Assembly (NCBI GenBank): GCA_964627805.1
Contig: CAZVLA010000019.1
Coordinates: 1 to 64,000 of the forward strand
DNA: 64,000 bases
Direction: 5' to 3'
Source: CAZAMI01 sp964627805
GTDB lineage: Archaea; Thermoproteota; Thermoprotei_A; Sulfolobales; NBVN01
Both the position numbers and the translations under genes were made by a program. The notes beneath the pieces were generated by a model that was not told where the DNA came from, searched no databases, and worked only from the letters and a program-made list of their open reading frames with translations. Shown in pieces: positions 25,148-34,368 of this stretch; positions within the stretch are counted from its first letter, which is position 1, and each line of letters starts with the position of its first letter.

Positions 25148-26158
25148 GTGCTTACGTTGCCTGTGAGGTTAAACCTTAATGAGTGCCCCTACCCACCACC
25201 TAAGCACGTAGTTGAGGCTGTGTGCTCGGTAGCTAAGTACTTGAATAGGTACTTCATTAAGGAGATTGAGGATGGGTTAAGGAGTAAGTTAGCTAAGTAC
25301 GTAGGTGTGTCTGAGGACAACATATCACTACTCCCTGGTTCTGAGGCATTCTTCACTTACTCAGCTGACTACTTTAGAGTAGCTGGTCTTAGGGTACTAG
25401 CTCCTAAACCAACATTCGAACCAGCTATTCAGGACTACGTAGTTAGGGGTGTTGAGGTTGTTAGGGTAGTGCTTAAGCCCGACTTCAGTCTAGACCCTAA
25501 TGAGTTACTTAATGCCTTAGGTGAGGGTGTAGTGCTCTACATACCGAACCCGAATAACCCAACAGGTAACTTACTCATCGATAGGTCATGGATTAAGGAA
25601 GCACTTGAGAAGTCAGCCTACGTAGTCATTGATGAAGCCTACTACGAATTTAGCGGTGTTACTTACGCAGACCTAATTAAGGACTACCCGAACCTCCTAA
25701 TACTTAGGACATTCTCTAAGGCATTCGCAATAGCTGGTGCTAGGGTTGGTTACGTAGTAGGTAGTGAGGAGGGCATAGGTAAGGTATTAAGTATTAGGAG
25801 GGTATTCGACGTACCGATAACATCACTAGCAGCTGCTTCAGCAGCTCTAGATGACTTAAGCTACATGAGGGAGTACGTGAGGGGGGTAGTTAGTGTTAGG
25901 GATTGGGTGGTTAGGGAGTTAAGTAGGTTAGGTGGTGTTGAGGTGATTAACACATTAACTAACTTCATATTAGTCAGTGTTGAGGGCTTAAGTGGTAGGG
26001 ATCTTAAGGAGAGGTTAAGGAGTGAGGGTTACTTAGTTAAGTACATTGACGACCCACTACTTAAGAAGTACGTTAGGGTATCAATAGGTACTAAGGACGA
26101 GATGGAGGGCTTCGTCGAGGCTATTAAGGGGATTACTGCGGTGTTAAGTACTAAGTAG
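25148..26158 (+). CDS. histidinol-phosphate aminotransferase-like PLP enzyme
   Basis: A 336-residue class I/II aminotransferase. RLNLNECPYPPP is the typical HisC N-terminus. NPNNPTG (134-140) binds the PLP ring, Asp161 in VIDEAYYEF contacts the pyridine nitrogen, and Lys191 in RTFSKAFAIAG is the Schiff-base lysine. GARVGYVV and VRVSIGTKDEM carry the arginine side that holds the substrate carboxylate or phosphate. The GTG at 25148 is only a few bases from an A/T-rich TATA-like stretch (about 25128-25145), so GTG 25163, which yields MRLNLNECP, could be the real start. No other his genes are in the window; related enzymes also act on aromatic amino acids or on threonine phosphate in cobalamin synthesis. 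Confidence 0.8.
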   Translation: MLTLPVRLNLNECPYPPPKHVVEAVCSVAKYLNRYFIKEIEDGLRSKLAKYVGVSEDNISLLPGSEAFFTYSADYFRVAGLRVLAPKPTFEPAIQDYVVRGVEVVRVVLKPDFSLDPNELLNALGEGVVLYIPNPNNPTGNLLIDRSWIKEALEKSAYVVIDEAYYEFSGVTYADLIKDYPNLLILRTFSKAFAIAGARVGYVVGSEEGIGKVLSIRRVFDVPITSLAAASAALDDLSYMREYVRGVVSVRDWVVRELSRLGGVEVINTLTNFILVSVEGLSGRDLKERLRSEGYLVKYIDDPLLKKYVRVSIGTKDEMEGFVEAIKGITAVLSTK

Positions 26159-26272
26159 TTCAGTTTAAGATCCTAACTAATGAGCGGTAAGTCGTACCTA
26201 TGAAGAGATGTAGTAGTTCCTCAGTCGCTTAACTTAGGTACACCTTACATAACCCGCCCCCACAACTTCTCG

Positions 26273-28372
26273 GTGAAGGTAATGCGTGAGGTTAGGCTAT
26301 CCTACATATTAATAGCTGTAGTAGCTGCTGTAGTCGTGCTTTCGGTAGCTTCTCAAGTAGTAGCTATGAATAACATGCTGGTGCAGACGAGGGATGAGGT
26401 AGCTGAGCAGGTTACTAAGTTATTAATAGGTAATGTAGAGGCTAAGGCTAAGGCGTTAAGGGATAAGCTTGCTTCATGGATCGACATTAGGGAGGAGGTG
26501 ATTAAGTTAACAGCTAAGAGGCTCAGCGAGCACGTCTCTAAGGTAGGGACGTCAGTAACTGTTAGTAAGGATGATTTAGAGAGGATAGTCCATGACGTAG
26601 TAGGTAGTAATAACGTGATAGCCGCTTTAGTTAAGGTAGGGAGTTACGAGTACGTTACATCGGAGAACATAGCTGTAGAGCTACGGAAGACTACGTGCGG
26701 TAAGTGGTTCGTGGGTGCTGAGGAGGTAATGAGTGAGGGTAGTGCGTACTGGTTTGAGTCGTGCTACTTAAGTAAGTTAGGTAAGGCAGTATCGGTACTA
26801 TCAGCACCTATAGTAAGTAACGGGACCTTCGTAGGTGCGGTAGCTATAGTAATAGACTTAAGCCCCTTAGAGGATATGGTTAAGGACGTTAAGGTAGGTA
26901 AGTACGGCTACGCGTACGTACTAAGTACCGACGGAGTAACTCTTGCACACCCGAGTAAGTCACTAATAGGTGTTAACGTACTCAACGTTAAGGACTTATC
27001 AAGTGACTTCAAGAAGATCTTCGAGGAAGCAGTTACTTCAGGTCATGCTGAGGGTTGGTACGTATTCAAGGGCATTAAGGGCTACGCATCACTGTACACA
27101 GTACCCGGTACGGATTGGGTGTTAGGCGTTAAGTTCACTGAAGGTGATGTTAAGGCTTACGTATCCGAGGTAACTAACTCGATCGAGGATGCTAGGAGTA
27201 AGTACTTACTAGTTATAGTACCTATAGTCATAGCGTCATCCTTAGGCGTAGGTATCGGGGTAGCACTAGTAATTGGTAGGAAATTCGAGAAGCCACTTAA
27301 GGAAGTTAGTGAAGTAGCTAAGGAGGTAGGTAAGGGTAATTACTCAAAGGAAGTACTCAGTAAGTTAGAAGGTATTAGGTCCTTCAGCCACGACGTAATG
27401 ACCCTAATAAACGCTGTTAAGTCAATCCTTAAGGTAGTTAGGGAGTCAATGATTAAGGTTAGGGAATCAGTTAAGACTGTTGATGAGGTATCTAGGTACG
27501 TAGTAAGTAACAGCGACGGAATATCAACAGCGTCTAATCAGATAGCTAAAGCAATTCAGGACATAGCTGAAGGTACTCAAGTAGTGTCTAAATACTCAGC
27601 TGAGTTCAGGAGTAAGGTAACGGAGATATCTAAACTAATGAGTGACCTATCAATTAAGCTTAGGGGATTAAGCGAGGTTGCTGAGGGGGCATCAAGTAAG
27701 GCCGTCAAGGTCGGTGAGGAGATAGAGTCACTAACACCACTACTTCAGAGCATGGCCGAGACTAAGGACGACGTAGTTAAGGTTATTGAGAAGGTTAGGT
27801 CATCAACTAGTACGTTAAGCAGGATAACAGCTACTATTAAGGACATAGCTGACCAGATAAACCTCCTAGCCCTTAACGCAGCTATTGAGGCCGCTAGAGC
27901 TGGTGAGGCCGGTAGGGGGTTCGCCGTAGTAGCTGATGAGATAAGGAAACTAGCTGAGGAGACTAGGAAGAACAGTGAGAGTGTCGCAGGTATAATTAAT
28001 GAGGTAACTAAGGCTCAGATGGACGCCTTCGAGAAGGTGAGTAAGTTAACTGAGGAGGTTGCCGAGTCATCGAGTAGGATGTCAGAAGCTACTAAGTCAG
28101 TTAAGTGGGTAGTTAATGCGGTTAATAGGGTAGCTAAGTCACTTAAGGAGTTAAGCCTAGCTACGGAGGAGGTCAGTAAGAGATTAAGTGACGTAGCTAG
28201 TAGCGTTGACGCATTAACTGAATCAGCCGAGAGGAATAGCGCAGCTGCTGAGGAGATAACGTCGGCTGCTGAGGAGCTAGCGTCCATAGCTCAGGAACTC
28301 AAGAGTGTTAGTGGGAGGTTGAGTGAGTCCGTTAAGTCGCTTAATGACTTAATGAGTAAGTTCAAGCTCTAG
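26273..28372 (+). CDS. methyl-accepting chemotaxis protein with extracellular Cache sensor
   Basis: A 699-residue transmembrane receptor. TM1 spans about 11-32. The extracellular dCache-like domain is about 35-300 (WYVFKGIKGYASLYTVPGTDWVLGV is typical of its end). TM2 is about 311-335, a HAMP-like region 336-390, then a long coiled-coil signalling domain. The highly conserved hairpin tip DQINLLALNAAIEAARAGEA lies at about 527-546, so it should contact CheA/CheW. The start is GTG 26273 or ATG 26282. No cheA, cheW, cheY or archaellum gene lies in this window, so the receptor is an orphan here. Chemotaxis systems are absent from most cultured crenarchaea, which makes it useful for placing the organism. 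The ligand is unknown; dCache domains often bind amino acids or organic acids. Confidence 0.93.
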   Translation: MKVMREVRLSYILIAVVAAVVVLSVASQVVAMNNMLVQTRDEVAEQVTKLLIGNVEAKAKALRDKLASWIDIREEVIKLTAKRLSEHVSKVGTSVTVSKDDLERIVHDVVGSNNVIAALVKVGSYEYVTSENIAVELRKTTCGKWFVGAEEVMSEGSAYWFESCYLSKLGKAVSVLSAPIVSNGTFVGAVAIVIDLSPLEDMVKDVKVGKYGYAYVLSTDGVTLAHPSKSLIGVNVLNVKDLSSDFKKIFEEAVTSGHAEGWYVFKGIKGYASLYTVPGTDWVLGVKFTEGDVKAYVSEVTNSIEDARSKYLLVIVPIVIASSLGVGIGVALVIGRKFEKPLKEVSEVAKEVGKGNYSKEVLSKLEGIRSFSHDVMTLINAVKSILKVVRESMIKVRESVKTVDEVSRYVVSNSDGISTASNQIAKAIQDIAEGTQVVSKYSAEFRSKVTEISKLMSDLSIKLRGLSEVAEGASSKAVKVGEEIESLTPLLQSMAETKDDVVKVIEKVRSSTSTLSRITATIKDIADQINLLALNAAIEAARAGEAGRGFAVVADEIRKLAEETRKNSESVAGIINEVTKAQMDAFEKVSKLTEEVAESSSRMSEATKSVKWVVNAVNRVAKSLKELSLATEEVSKRLSDVASSVDALTESAERNSAAAEEITSAAEELASIAQELKSVSGRLSESVKSLNDLMSKFKL

Positions 28373-28562
28373 GAATGTATTAAAGTACCTAATAAGTCGA
28401 AAGGGTTTTTCTAACTAATTAGTAAGCCTAATTAACTAATTACGGAGTAGCCCCTAGTACTTACTACTTATGTAGTTTAGTAAGCACTAACAACTACGTT
28501 AGGTCTAATTAGGTAGGTAGGGATGCTTACCTACGCTCAGTAGTCGCTTCACTGAGAATTAC

Positions 28563-28570
28563 TTATATAA
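28563..28570 (+). promoter_or_regulatory. TATA box of the KaiC-like gene at 28618
   Basis: TTATATAA lies 48 bases before the ATG, giving a predicted leader of about 25 bases that contains GGGGTGGGAG as a possible ribosome-binding site. The remaining spacer (28373-28562) holds A/T-rich sequence and a T-run after the chemoreceptor stop that may terminate it. I see no RNA gene. Confidence 0.5.
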
Positions 28571-28617
28571 TGCAATGAGCATTAACTCACGTAGGTAGTA
28601 GGGGTGGGAGGCTAGTC

Positions 28618-30021
28618 ATGCATAATGAAGTTACTAGAGGTAGGTTACTGGGGATTAAGGAGATTAATGAGTTAGTCGGTGACGTACCGCCTAACTACGT
28701 AATACTACTTGAGGGGCCCCCAGGGACCGGTAAGACCTCATTCGCACTAGCTACGGTCTATAGGAACGTTGTTGAGAGGGGGTGTAAGGCTGTTTACGTA
28801 GTACTTAATGAGGATTGCAGGAAGTTAGTTAGTGTAGGTAGGAGCATAGGTTATGACTTAGGGAGTCTGAATAACTCCGTAGATATTATTGAGTGCCCAA
28901 CCGTAAGTGATGAGTACTTAGTAGATATGATTACTGAGGAGGTATCTAAGAGGATCTTAAGTGGCTATAACTTAGTAGTTATTGATAGTGTAACACCGAT
29001 ACTTAAGGTACTAGGTACTTACTCAAAGAAGAGGGCGTGGCTACATACGGTGGTCTATAAGATAGCCTCAGCTCATGAGGTCATGGTCATCTTAATAGCT
29101 GATACGTTACTTAAGGACGACCCAGACATATCACTCCTTGAGTACTTAGCCGACGTAGTTATTGAGATGAACTACAACCCTAAGTCAGTATTCCCTAGGT
29201 GGTTAAGGATTAAGAAGTTCAGGACTAGGCCAGCATTACCTACGCCGATATACTTCACATTAAGTAGTGACGGTATTAAACCCATAAACCTAGTTAGTAA
29301 GGAGTTAGTACGTAAGGTACGTAGGAGGAGGAAGGAGATAGTTATTGATTCACCAATAGTTAAGAAGCTCCTAGGACCCTCACTAAAGCCGGGTACTCAA
29401 GTAGGTATAGTAATTAAGGAGCCAGCTACGGGTTTAGGGTACTTCCATCAGTACCTAGTACTTAAGCTCGCCTTAGAAGCCTTAACGAGGGGTGTTAGGG
29501 TAGGTATTGCTTACTACGGATCATCACGTAAGCACGTTCTTAAGGAGGAGGAAGTAGCTAGTAAGTTACTTAGGGATAAGTTAACTATAGTTCAGGTAGA
29601 CTTCACGGGACGTCAAATACCTCACCACTTAGTTAAGGATATTGATAAGCCTGAGGACATTGACGTACTCATAGTTACTGGGTATGAGAAGCTTACTGAG
29701 TTCTACGGTATTGAGGAGGTTAATAGGATGATAGCTACTTACCACGAGACAGACTCTAGCTTAGGCGTCATAACCTTCAGGATATACAGGATATCACCCC
29801 ACACACCTCAAGCACCATCATCGATCTACTCAATGAGTGACGTAGTAATTGAGGTAACACTTAATGAGGAGAGGGGGTGCTTCAACTTAAGAGTCGTTAA
29901 GGGGGCTCACGCGAGGAGACCAATAACTATCCTAGATACTGAGTTAGAGCCCGCGGTTATGGAGCTAAGGAGGAAGCTTGAGGAGTTAGTAGGTTTTGAG
30001 GTACTCCCGAGGGGGGTGTAA
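28618..30021 (+). CDS. KaiC-like RecA-family ATPase, degenerate second domain (paralog 1)
   Basis: A 467-residue protein. The first RecA-like domain is intact: Walker A GPPGTGKTS at 33-41 and Walker B LVVIDSV with Asp123, followed by TPILKVLG, the pattern of archaeal KaiC/ArlH/RadA-related ATPases. The second domain (about 255-460) retains the KaiC-like strand order (GTQVGIVIKEPATGLGYFHQ; IDVLIVTGYEKL) but has lost the GxxxxGKT loop, so only one ATP site is expected. Two relatives with the same layout are encoded at 50328 and 56024. Archaeal KaiC-like proteins act as signalling switches in motility and gene regulation, but none of this subtype is characterised to my knowledge. It lies downstream of the chemoreceptor and is coupled to a 96-residue gene. 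Confidence 0.8.
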   Translation: MHNEVTRGRLLGIKEINELVGDVPPNYVILLEGPPGTGKTSFALATVYRNVVERGCKAVYVVLNEDCRKLVSVGRSIGYDLGSLNNSVDIIECPTVSDEYLVDMITEEVSKRILSGYNLVVIDSVTPILKVLGTYSKKRAWLHTVVYKIASAHEVMVILIADTLLKDDPDISLLEYLADVVIEMNYNPKSVFPRWLRIKKFRTRPALPTPIYFTLSSDGIKPINLVSKELVRKVRRRRKEIVIDSPIVKKLLGPSLKPGTQVGIVIKEPATGLGYFHQYLVLKLALEALTRGVRVGIAYYGSSRKHVLKEEEVASKLLRDKLTIVQVDFTGRQIPHHLVKDIDKPEDIDVLIVTGYEKLTEFYGIEEVNRMIATYHETDSSLGVITFRIYRISPHTPQAPSSIYSMSDVVIEVTLNEERGCFNLRVVKGAHARRPITILDTELEPAVMELRRKLEELVGFEVLPRGV

Positions 30022-30024
30022 GTA

Positions 30025-30315
30025 ATGAGCCTAAGCTTAAGTAAGGAGAGGGGTAAGTTGAAGGGCGTTGATAAGGAGTTAATTAGGAGGGAATTATCTA
30101 AGGCGGTACCTGGGCTAATAACGCTACTCGACATATACGCCGAGAGTAAGTACGGTACCTCATTCATTGATATCTTACTAGGTGATTTAGGCTTAGCTCA
30201 TGAGGTAATAATTAAGGCGTTAGGTCATGACGACCTCCTACTAAAGACTATGTTGAGGGTAATAACGCCAGTAACTAGTAAGAAGTTAATTGATGAGGAC
30301 ATAAGTAAGGACTAA
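30025..30315 (+). CDS. small helical protein, partner of KaiC-like ATPase
   Basis: A 96-residue protein starting three bases after the KaiC stop. It is predicted mostly helical: basic N-terminus (residues 1-30), then hydrophobic helices (VPGLITLLDIYAESKYG; FIDILLGDLGLAHEVIIKAL) and a C-terminal acidic tail. It has no Cys, no membrane helix and no domain I recognise. Tight coupling to the ATPase suggests a binding partner, adaptor or output module, comparable to the small proteins that pair with KaiC-like ATPases in other archaea; this is inference. Its stop codon interlocks with that of the convergent pelota gene within the four bases CTAA. Confidence 0.65.
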   Translation: MSLSLSKERGKLKGVDKELIRRELSKAVPGLITLLDIYAESKYGTSFIDILLGDLGLAHEVIIKALGHDDLLLKTMLRVITPVTSKKLIDEDISKD

Positions 30316-31382
30316 CCACTCCTTAAGGACTCCCTAACCTCCTGAGATAAGTCGTACCTAAGGATAGCTACTAAGCACCCTAACCCCTTAACCTTCATGT
30401 AGGTAGGTGATTCCTTAGGTACTATGATTACCTTAGCACCCCTAGACTCGGCCCTACTTATTAACTCCTCGATGGAGTCCCTAACATCACTACTTAGTAA
30501 CTCCTCACACACGAGTAGCTTCTCGATAGCGTTAGCCTTAACAGCTACCTCAACATCACCTAATCCGTAAGCGACCCTATCAGGTCTCTTACTTAAGTAC
30601 TTCATGAACTCACTAATTACCTCCTCAACCTCAACCGTAGTTAATTCCTTAAGTAACCCCTTAACGACGTCCCTCCTAAGTAACTCCTCAATACCTGCCC
30701 TCCCACCAACCGATACTGAGTCCTTAAGTACTTTCTTACCCCTAAGTAACTCACTTAACCTCCTAACTACGTAGTCCCTAAGGACCGCTGGTGAACCAAC
30801 TACGATGAAGTCAGCGTCCTCAACCTTAAGTGCGTCTAGTACGTACTTAACTATGGTACTCACTAAGTACTCCATGGAGTTAGGGTCCTCACTACTAATA
30901 CCGGGTAATTCACGATCCATTAAGTACCTAATCCCTTGGTGGTAAGCAATAGCTATTGATAACTCATCGAAGTCAGTAGCTACGAGTAGCGCCTTAACCC
31001 ACCTACTACTAGCACTCCTTAACCTCCTAATCTCAGACTCACTCCAAGACTCCTTAACGATCTCTAACTCACTACCTACGTCAATATTGAATGTGTGGTG
31101 CGACCCCCTAAGCCCGTAGCCGTCCGGCCCCTCAATAATTACTCCGTGAATCCTCAACCTAGTAGCGAATGGTTGGAAGTAGACGTTCTTAACCCTAATA
31201 GCTAGCACCATAGGTAACCTACGCTTACCCTCACCATCAATCTTAACATCCCTTAAGGTCCTAGCGACAACTACGTCACCTGGCTTAACGACGTTCTTAA
31301 GTACCCATAAGTCATCAGCAGTCTCAACCCTCACCCTAACCCTTACCTTACCGCCCCTCTCAATAACGTCGATGATCCTCAC
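30312..31382 (-). CDS. pelA: archaeal pelota (aPelota/Dom34), ribosome rescue factor
   Basis: A 356-residue protein of standard length. The N-terminal Sm-like domain (1-130) has the hallmark ETADDLWVLKNVVKPGDVV and LRGSHHTFNID. The central domain (about 135-260) has the eRF1-like fold, here without the GGQ motif, as expected for pelota. The C-terminal domain (about 265-356) is L7Ae-like. With aABCE1 it splits stalled ribosomes and supports no-go and non-stop decay. The gene stands alone, with the stop interlocked with the neighbouring small gene. This is a conserved single-copy archaeal marker suitable for placing the organism. Confidence 0.95.
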   Translation of the reverse strand: MRIIDVIERGGKVRVRVRVETADDLWVLKNVVKPGDVVVARTLRDVKIDGEGKRRLPMVLAIRVKNVYFQPFATRLRIHGVIIEGPDGYGLRGSHHTFNIDVGSELEIVKESWSESEIRRLRSASSRWVKALLVATDFDELSIAIAYHQGIRYLMDRELPGISSEDPNSMEYLVSTIVKYVLDALKVEDADFIVVGSPAVLRDYVVRRLSELLRGKKVLKDSVSVGGRAGIEELLRRDVVKGLLKELTTVEVEEVISEFMKYLSKRPDRVAYGLGDVEVAVKANAIEKLLVCEELLSSDVRDSIEELISRAESRGAKVIIVPKESPTYMKVKGLGCLVAILRYDLSQEVRESLRSG

Positions 31383-31470
31383 TAACTCACCTAAGCTTAA
31401 GTAGTTAGGTAGTTAATTAGGTTAGGAAGTTAAATGCGGTGTTACTTAAGTAAAAACTACTTAATCATTC

Positions 31471-33228
31471 CTAGCCACTAGTCTTGTATATGGTCCAGTA
31501 AGGCATAAGCATTACGGGACCTATCTTAATGCCCTCGACGTTCTTATGGACAACCACTAGTAACTTACCCTGTAGTATGGGTACGAAGGGTACGTCCTCA
31601 GCTAGTAACTCCTGAACCTTCTTATATAGCTCAGCCCTCTTACTCTTATCAACTAGTACGGATGCTTGATCAAGTAGCTTATCAACCTCGGGGTTACTGT
31701 AGCCCGTACCGGTCCACTTGTTAGCTCCACTATGTAGGAATGGGTATAGGAAGTCGTCGGGGTCTATGTAGTCTGGGTACCAGCCTAGGAGGCACACCAT
31801 CATCTGACCCTTCCTTAACTGATCTACGTAGGTAGCCCACTCACTACTCCTTATAGTAACGGTTATCACTCCAGTAGCTTCTAACTGCTCCTTAATCATC
31901 TGAGCTAAGTCAGCCTCAGTATCTCCGTAGTGCGTTGGTGTGTACCACAGTACTATATGTAGCTTGTGGTTCTCGTCGTAGCCAGCCTTAGCTAGTAACT
32001 CCTTAGCTAACTTAATGTTACCGTCGCCGTACTTATCCTTGAATACGTCTATGTGGCTCCATAATCCCTTAGGTACTAAGCTGTAGAGTGGCTCCATAGT
32101 ACCTAGGAACACTACCTTAGCTAGTTGAGGTCTGTTAATAGCTGCTGCTATGGCTTGCCTAACTAACTTATTCTTAGTTGGGTCCATCTTAGTATTGATT
32201 ACTAAGTACCTTATGAATGACCCGGGAATCTCGATTACCTTGTAGTTCGGGTTCTTAGCTAAGTCCCTATAGTCCGTAGGTCTTAAGGTCCTCCACGCAA
32301 TATCTACCTCACCCCTCTCGAAGGCTAGCCTAAGGGTTGCTGCGTCCTTGTAGAACCTAATGATTATTGTCTTAGTCTTAGGTGGTTCACCGTAGTAGTA
32401 CGGGTTAGCCTTAAGTACTATGTACTGATCCCTCTTGAAGTCCTCAATACAGTAGGGTCCCGCACCACCCCAAGTAGCGTCACTAACTATCTTATTCGGT
32501 GGGTACTTCGGACTTACTGGGAAGTACGGTGGTGTAGCTACGAGGGCTAGGAAGTAGCTTACGGGCTTCTTAAGTATGAACTCGACCGTGTACTTATCCA
32601 GCGCCTTAACGTCCTTAACGAACGTAGTTACTAGCCATGAGGGGTCACCCTTAATAGTCATTACCCTCTTAATACTCCTAACTACGTCATCAGCGGTTAG
32701 TGGCGTCCCGTCGCAGAACCTAACGTCGTGTCTTAAGTGGAATATCCATACCTTACCACCCTCCTTAACCTCCCAGCTAGTAGCTATTGCTGGTACGATC
32801 TCGTCAGTACCTGGCTTGTACTTAACTAAGCCATCCATTATGTTACTCAGTAACTCCCAAGTGAAGAAGTCGTAGGCGTTGCTAGGGTCTATATCAGTTA
32901 CCTTATCCGTAGTACCTATCACTACCTTCTCAGTTACGTAGGTCACCTTCCTAGTAGTTACGGTGGTTGTTGTCGGGCTCACCTTCGTGGTTGTTACGGT
33001 AGTTACTGCCGTAGTCGTAGCTACTGAAGTAGCTGTTACGGTCTTAGTAACGGTTACCGTAGTAGGTGCTGCTGCGGCTGCTACGGTCTTAGTTAGCGTC
33101 TTAGTTACTGTATAAGTAGTTGTTACTGGTGGCTTAGCACTGCCTGCTACGTAACCCACGACACCAGCAATGACTATAAGTATAGCTAACACAGCATACA
33201 CTACCTTAGATTCAGGCATGAGTTGCAC
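31471..33228 (-). CDS. oligopeptide ABC transporter substrate-binding protein (SBP_bac_5) on Thr/Val stalk
   Basis: A 585-residue exported protein starting at GTG 33228 or ATG 33219. An N-terminal membrane anchor (about 8-28) is followed by a Thr/Val-rich stalk (about 33-100) and the large family-5 binding domain. Family features include VTDIDPSNAYDFFTWELL, WIFHLRHDVRFCDGTPLTADD, VEFILKKPVSYFLALVA, VSDATWGGAGPYCIEDFKRD and the C-terminal VPFVPILQGK. These proteins bind peptides, but archaeal members also bind oligosaccharides. The gene is divergent from the permease/ATPase operon that starts at 33343, sharing a 114-base promoter region. Confidence 0.9.
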   Translation of the reverse strand: MQLMPESKVVYAVLAILIVIAGVVGYVAGSAKPPVTTTYTVTKTLTKTVAAAAAPTTVTVTKTVTATSVATTTAVTTVTTTKVSPTTTTVTTRKVTYVTEKVVIGTTDKVTDIDPSNAYDFFTWELLSNIMDGLVKYKPGTDEIVPAIATSWEVKEGGKVWIFHLRHDVRFCDGTPLTADDVVRSIKRVMTIKGDPSWLVTTFVKDVKALDKYTVEFILKKPVSYFLALVATPPYFPVSPKYPPNKIVSDATWGGAGPYCIEDFKRDQYIVLKANPYYYGEPPKTKTIIIRFYKDAATLRLAFERGEVDIAWRTLRPTDYRDLAKNPNYKVIEIPGSFIRYLVINTKMDPTKNKLVRQAIAAAINRPQLAKVVFLGTMEPLYSLVPKGLWSHIDVFKDKYGDGNIKLAKELLAKAGYDENHKLHIVLWYTPTHYGDTEADLAQMIKEQLEATGVITVTIRSSEWATYVDQLRKGQMMVCLLGWYPDYIDPDDFLYPFLHSGANKWTGTGYSNPEVDKLLDQASVLVDKSKRAELYKKVQELLAEDVPFVPILQGKLLVVVHKNVEGIKIGPVMLMPYWTIYKTSG

Positions 33229-33250
33229 CTTAAACTAACCTACAGTGGAG

Positions 33251-33303
33251 GTTTATAAGGTTTATGCGTGAATGAATCCTTTACATAGGGAGTTAAGAAT
33301 AAA
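33251..33303. promoter_or_regulatory. divergent TATA boxes of the oligopeptide transporter
   Basis: TTATAAA on the minus strand (about 33251-33257) serves the binding-protein gene, about 25 bases before its start codon. AGAATAAATT (about 33295-33303) faces the permease operon, about 40 bases before ATG 33343. No obvious operator palindrome separates them. Confidence 0.45.
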
Positions 33304-33342
33304 TTCTACTTACCCGCTACTACTTGGGTTAGGTGCTAGGCT

Positions 33343-34353
33343 ATGGGGCTGGGGAGGTACGTAGCTACCCGAGCCTTACTCATAATACCTACGGTCCTCA
33401 TACTATATACCTTAGTATTCCTAATACTTAGGGTACTACCCGGTAACCCAGTAATAGCTGCCTTAGGTACTAAGAACATACCTCCTGAGCAACTACATAA
33501 GTTAATGGCTGAGTTAGGCCTTAATAAACCACTCTACGTCCAGTACTTCGATTACTTATGGAGGGTACTCCACGGCGACTTCGGTACTAGCATGGTTATT
33601 AGGGGCCGTAGCATAACGGCCGACATACTTGAGAGGTTACCAGCTACTATAGAGCTCTCAGTAGCTGGGTTAATAGTTAGTTTAGTTATTGGTTTACTCA
33701 CAGGCTTAGGAGCTTCAGTTAAGAAGGACACGCCAGTCGATGCTGGCTTAAGGATATTCGGTGCAGTAACTTACACACTATTCATTCCTTGGTTAGGGCT
33801 ACTCTTCCAGCTAATCTTCGGTGTTTGGCTACACCTACTACCAGTTAGTGGGAGGATCGACCCTAGTATACAGCTCAAGACAGTTACTGGGTTCTACATA
33901 CTAGACTCGATAATAACGCATAATTGGGTAGCACTTAAGAGTTGCTTAGCCCACCTAATACTCCCAGCCATTACGTTAGGTCTAGTACTTAGCGGCCCCT
34001 ACACGAGGTTAGTTAGGAGTAACATGATTAAGCAGCTAGAGTCTAACTACGTATTCGCTTACTTAGCTAGGGGCGTTAGGAATAGGAAGGTGATAATGCA
34101 TGCGTTGAGGAACGCCCTAATACCCGTAGTCACTTACGCAGGGCTTCAATTCGCTCTACTACTAGGTGGTGCCGTACTTACTGAGACGACCTACGACTGG
34201 CCAGGGATAGGTACTTACTTAGTTGAGAAGGTTAGCTATAGGGACTACCCAGCAGTTCAAGCAGTAGTTATCGTGTTCGCGTTCTTCGTTGGTTTAATAA
34301 GCTTAATCGTTGACCTAATCTACGCCTTCCTAGACCCTAGGATAAGGTATTGA
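33343..34353 (+). CDS. oligopeptide/dipeptide ABC transporter permease (DppB type)
   Basis: A 336-residue membrane protein with about six helices. The N-terminus RYVATRALLIIPTVLILYTLVFLILR and the motif RVLPGNPV are characteristic of DppB/OppB. The periplasmic loop after helix 1 carries LNKPLYVQYFDYLWRVLHGDFGTS. The EAA loop contains ARGVRNRKVIMHALRNALIP, followed by LLGGAVLTETTYDWPGIG. The first gene of the permease-permease-ATPase-ATPase operon, it is read from ATG 33343. Confidence 0.95.
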   Translation: MGLGRYVATRALLIIPTVLILYTLVFLILRVLPGNPVIAALGTKNIPPEQLHKLMAELGLNKPLYVQYFDYLWRVLHGDFGTSMVIRGRSITADILERLPATIELSVAGLIVSLVIGLLTGLGASVKKDTPVDAGLRIFGAVTYTLFIPWLGLLFQLIFGVWLHLLPVSGRIDPSIQLKTVTGFYILDSIITHNWVALKSCLAHLILPAITLGLVLSGPYTRLVRSNMIKQLESNYVFAYLARGVRNRKVIMHALRNALIPVVTYAGLQFALLLGGAVLTETTYDWPGIGTYLVEKVSYRDYPAVQAVVIVFAFFVGLISLIVDLIYAFLDPRIRY

Positions 34354-34368
34354 GGGGGTGGTTAGTTA

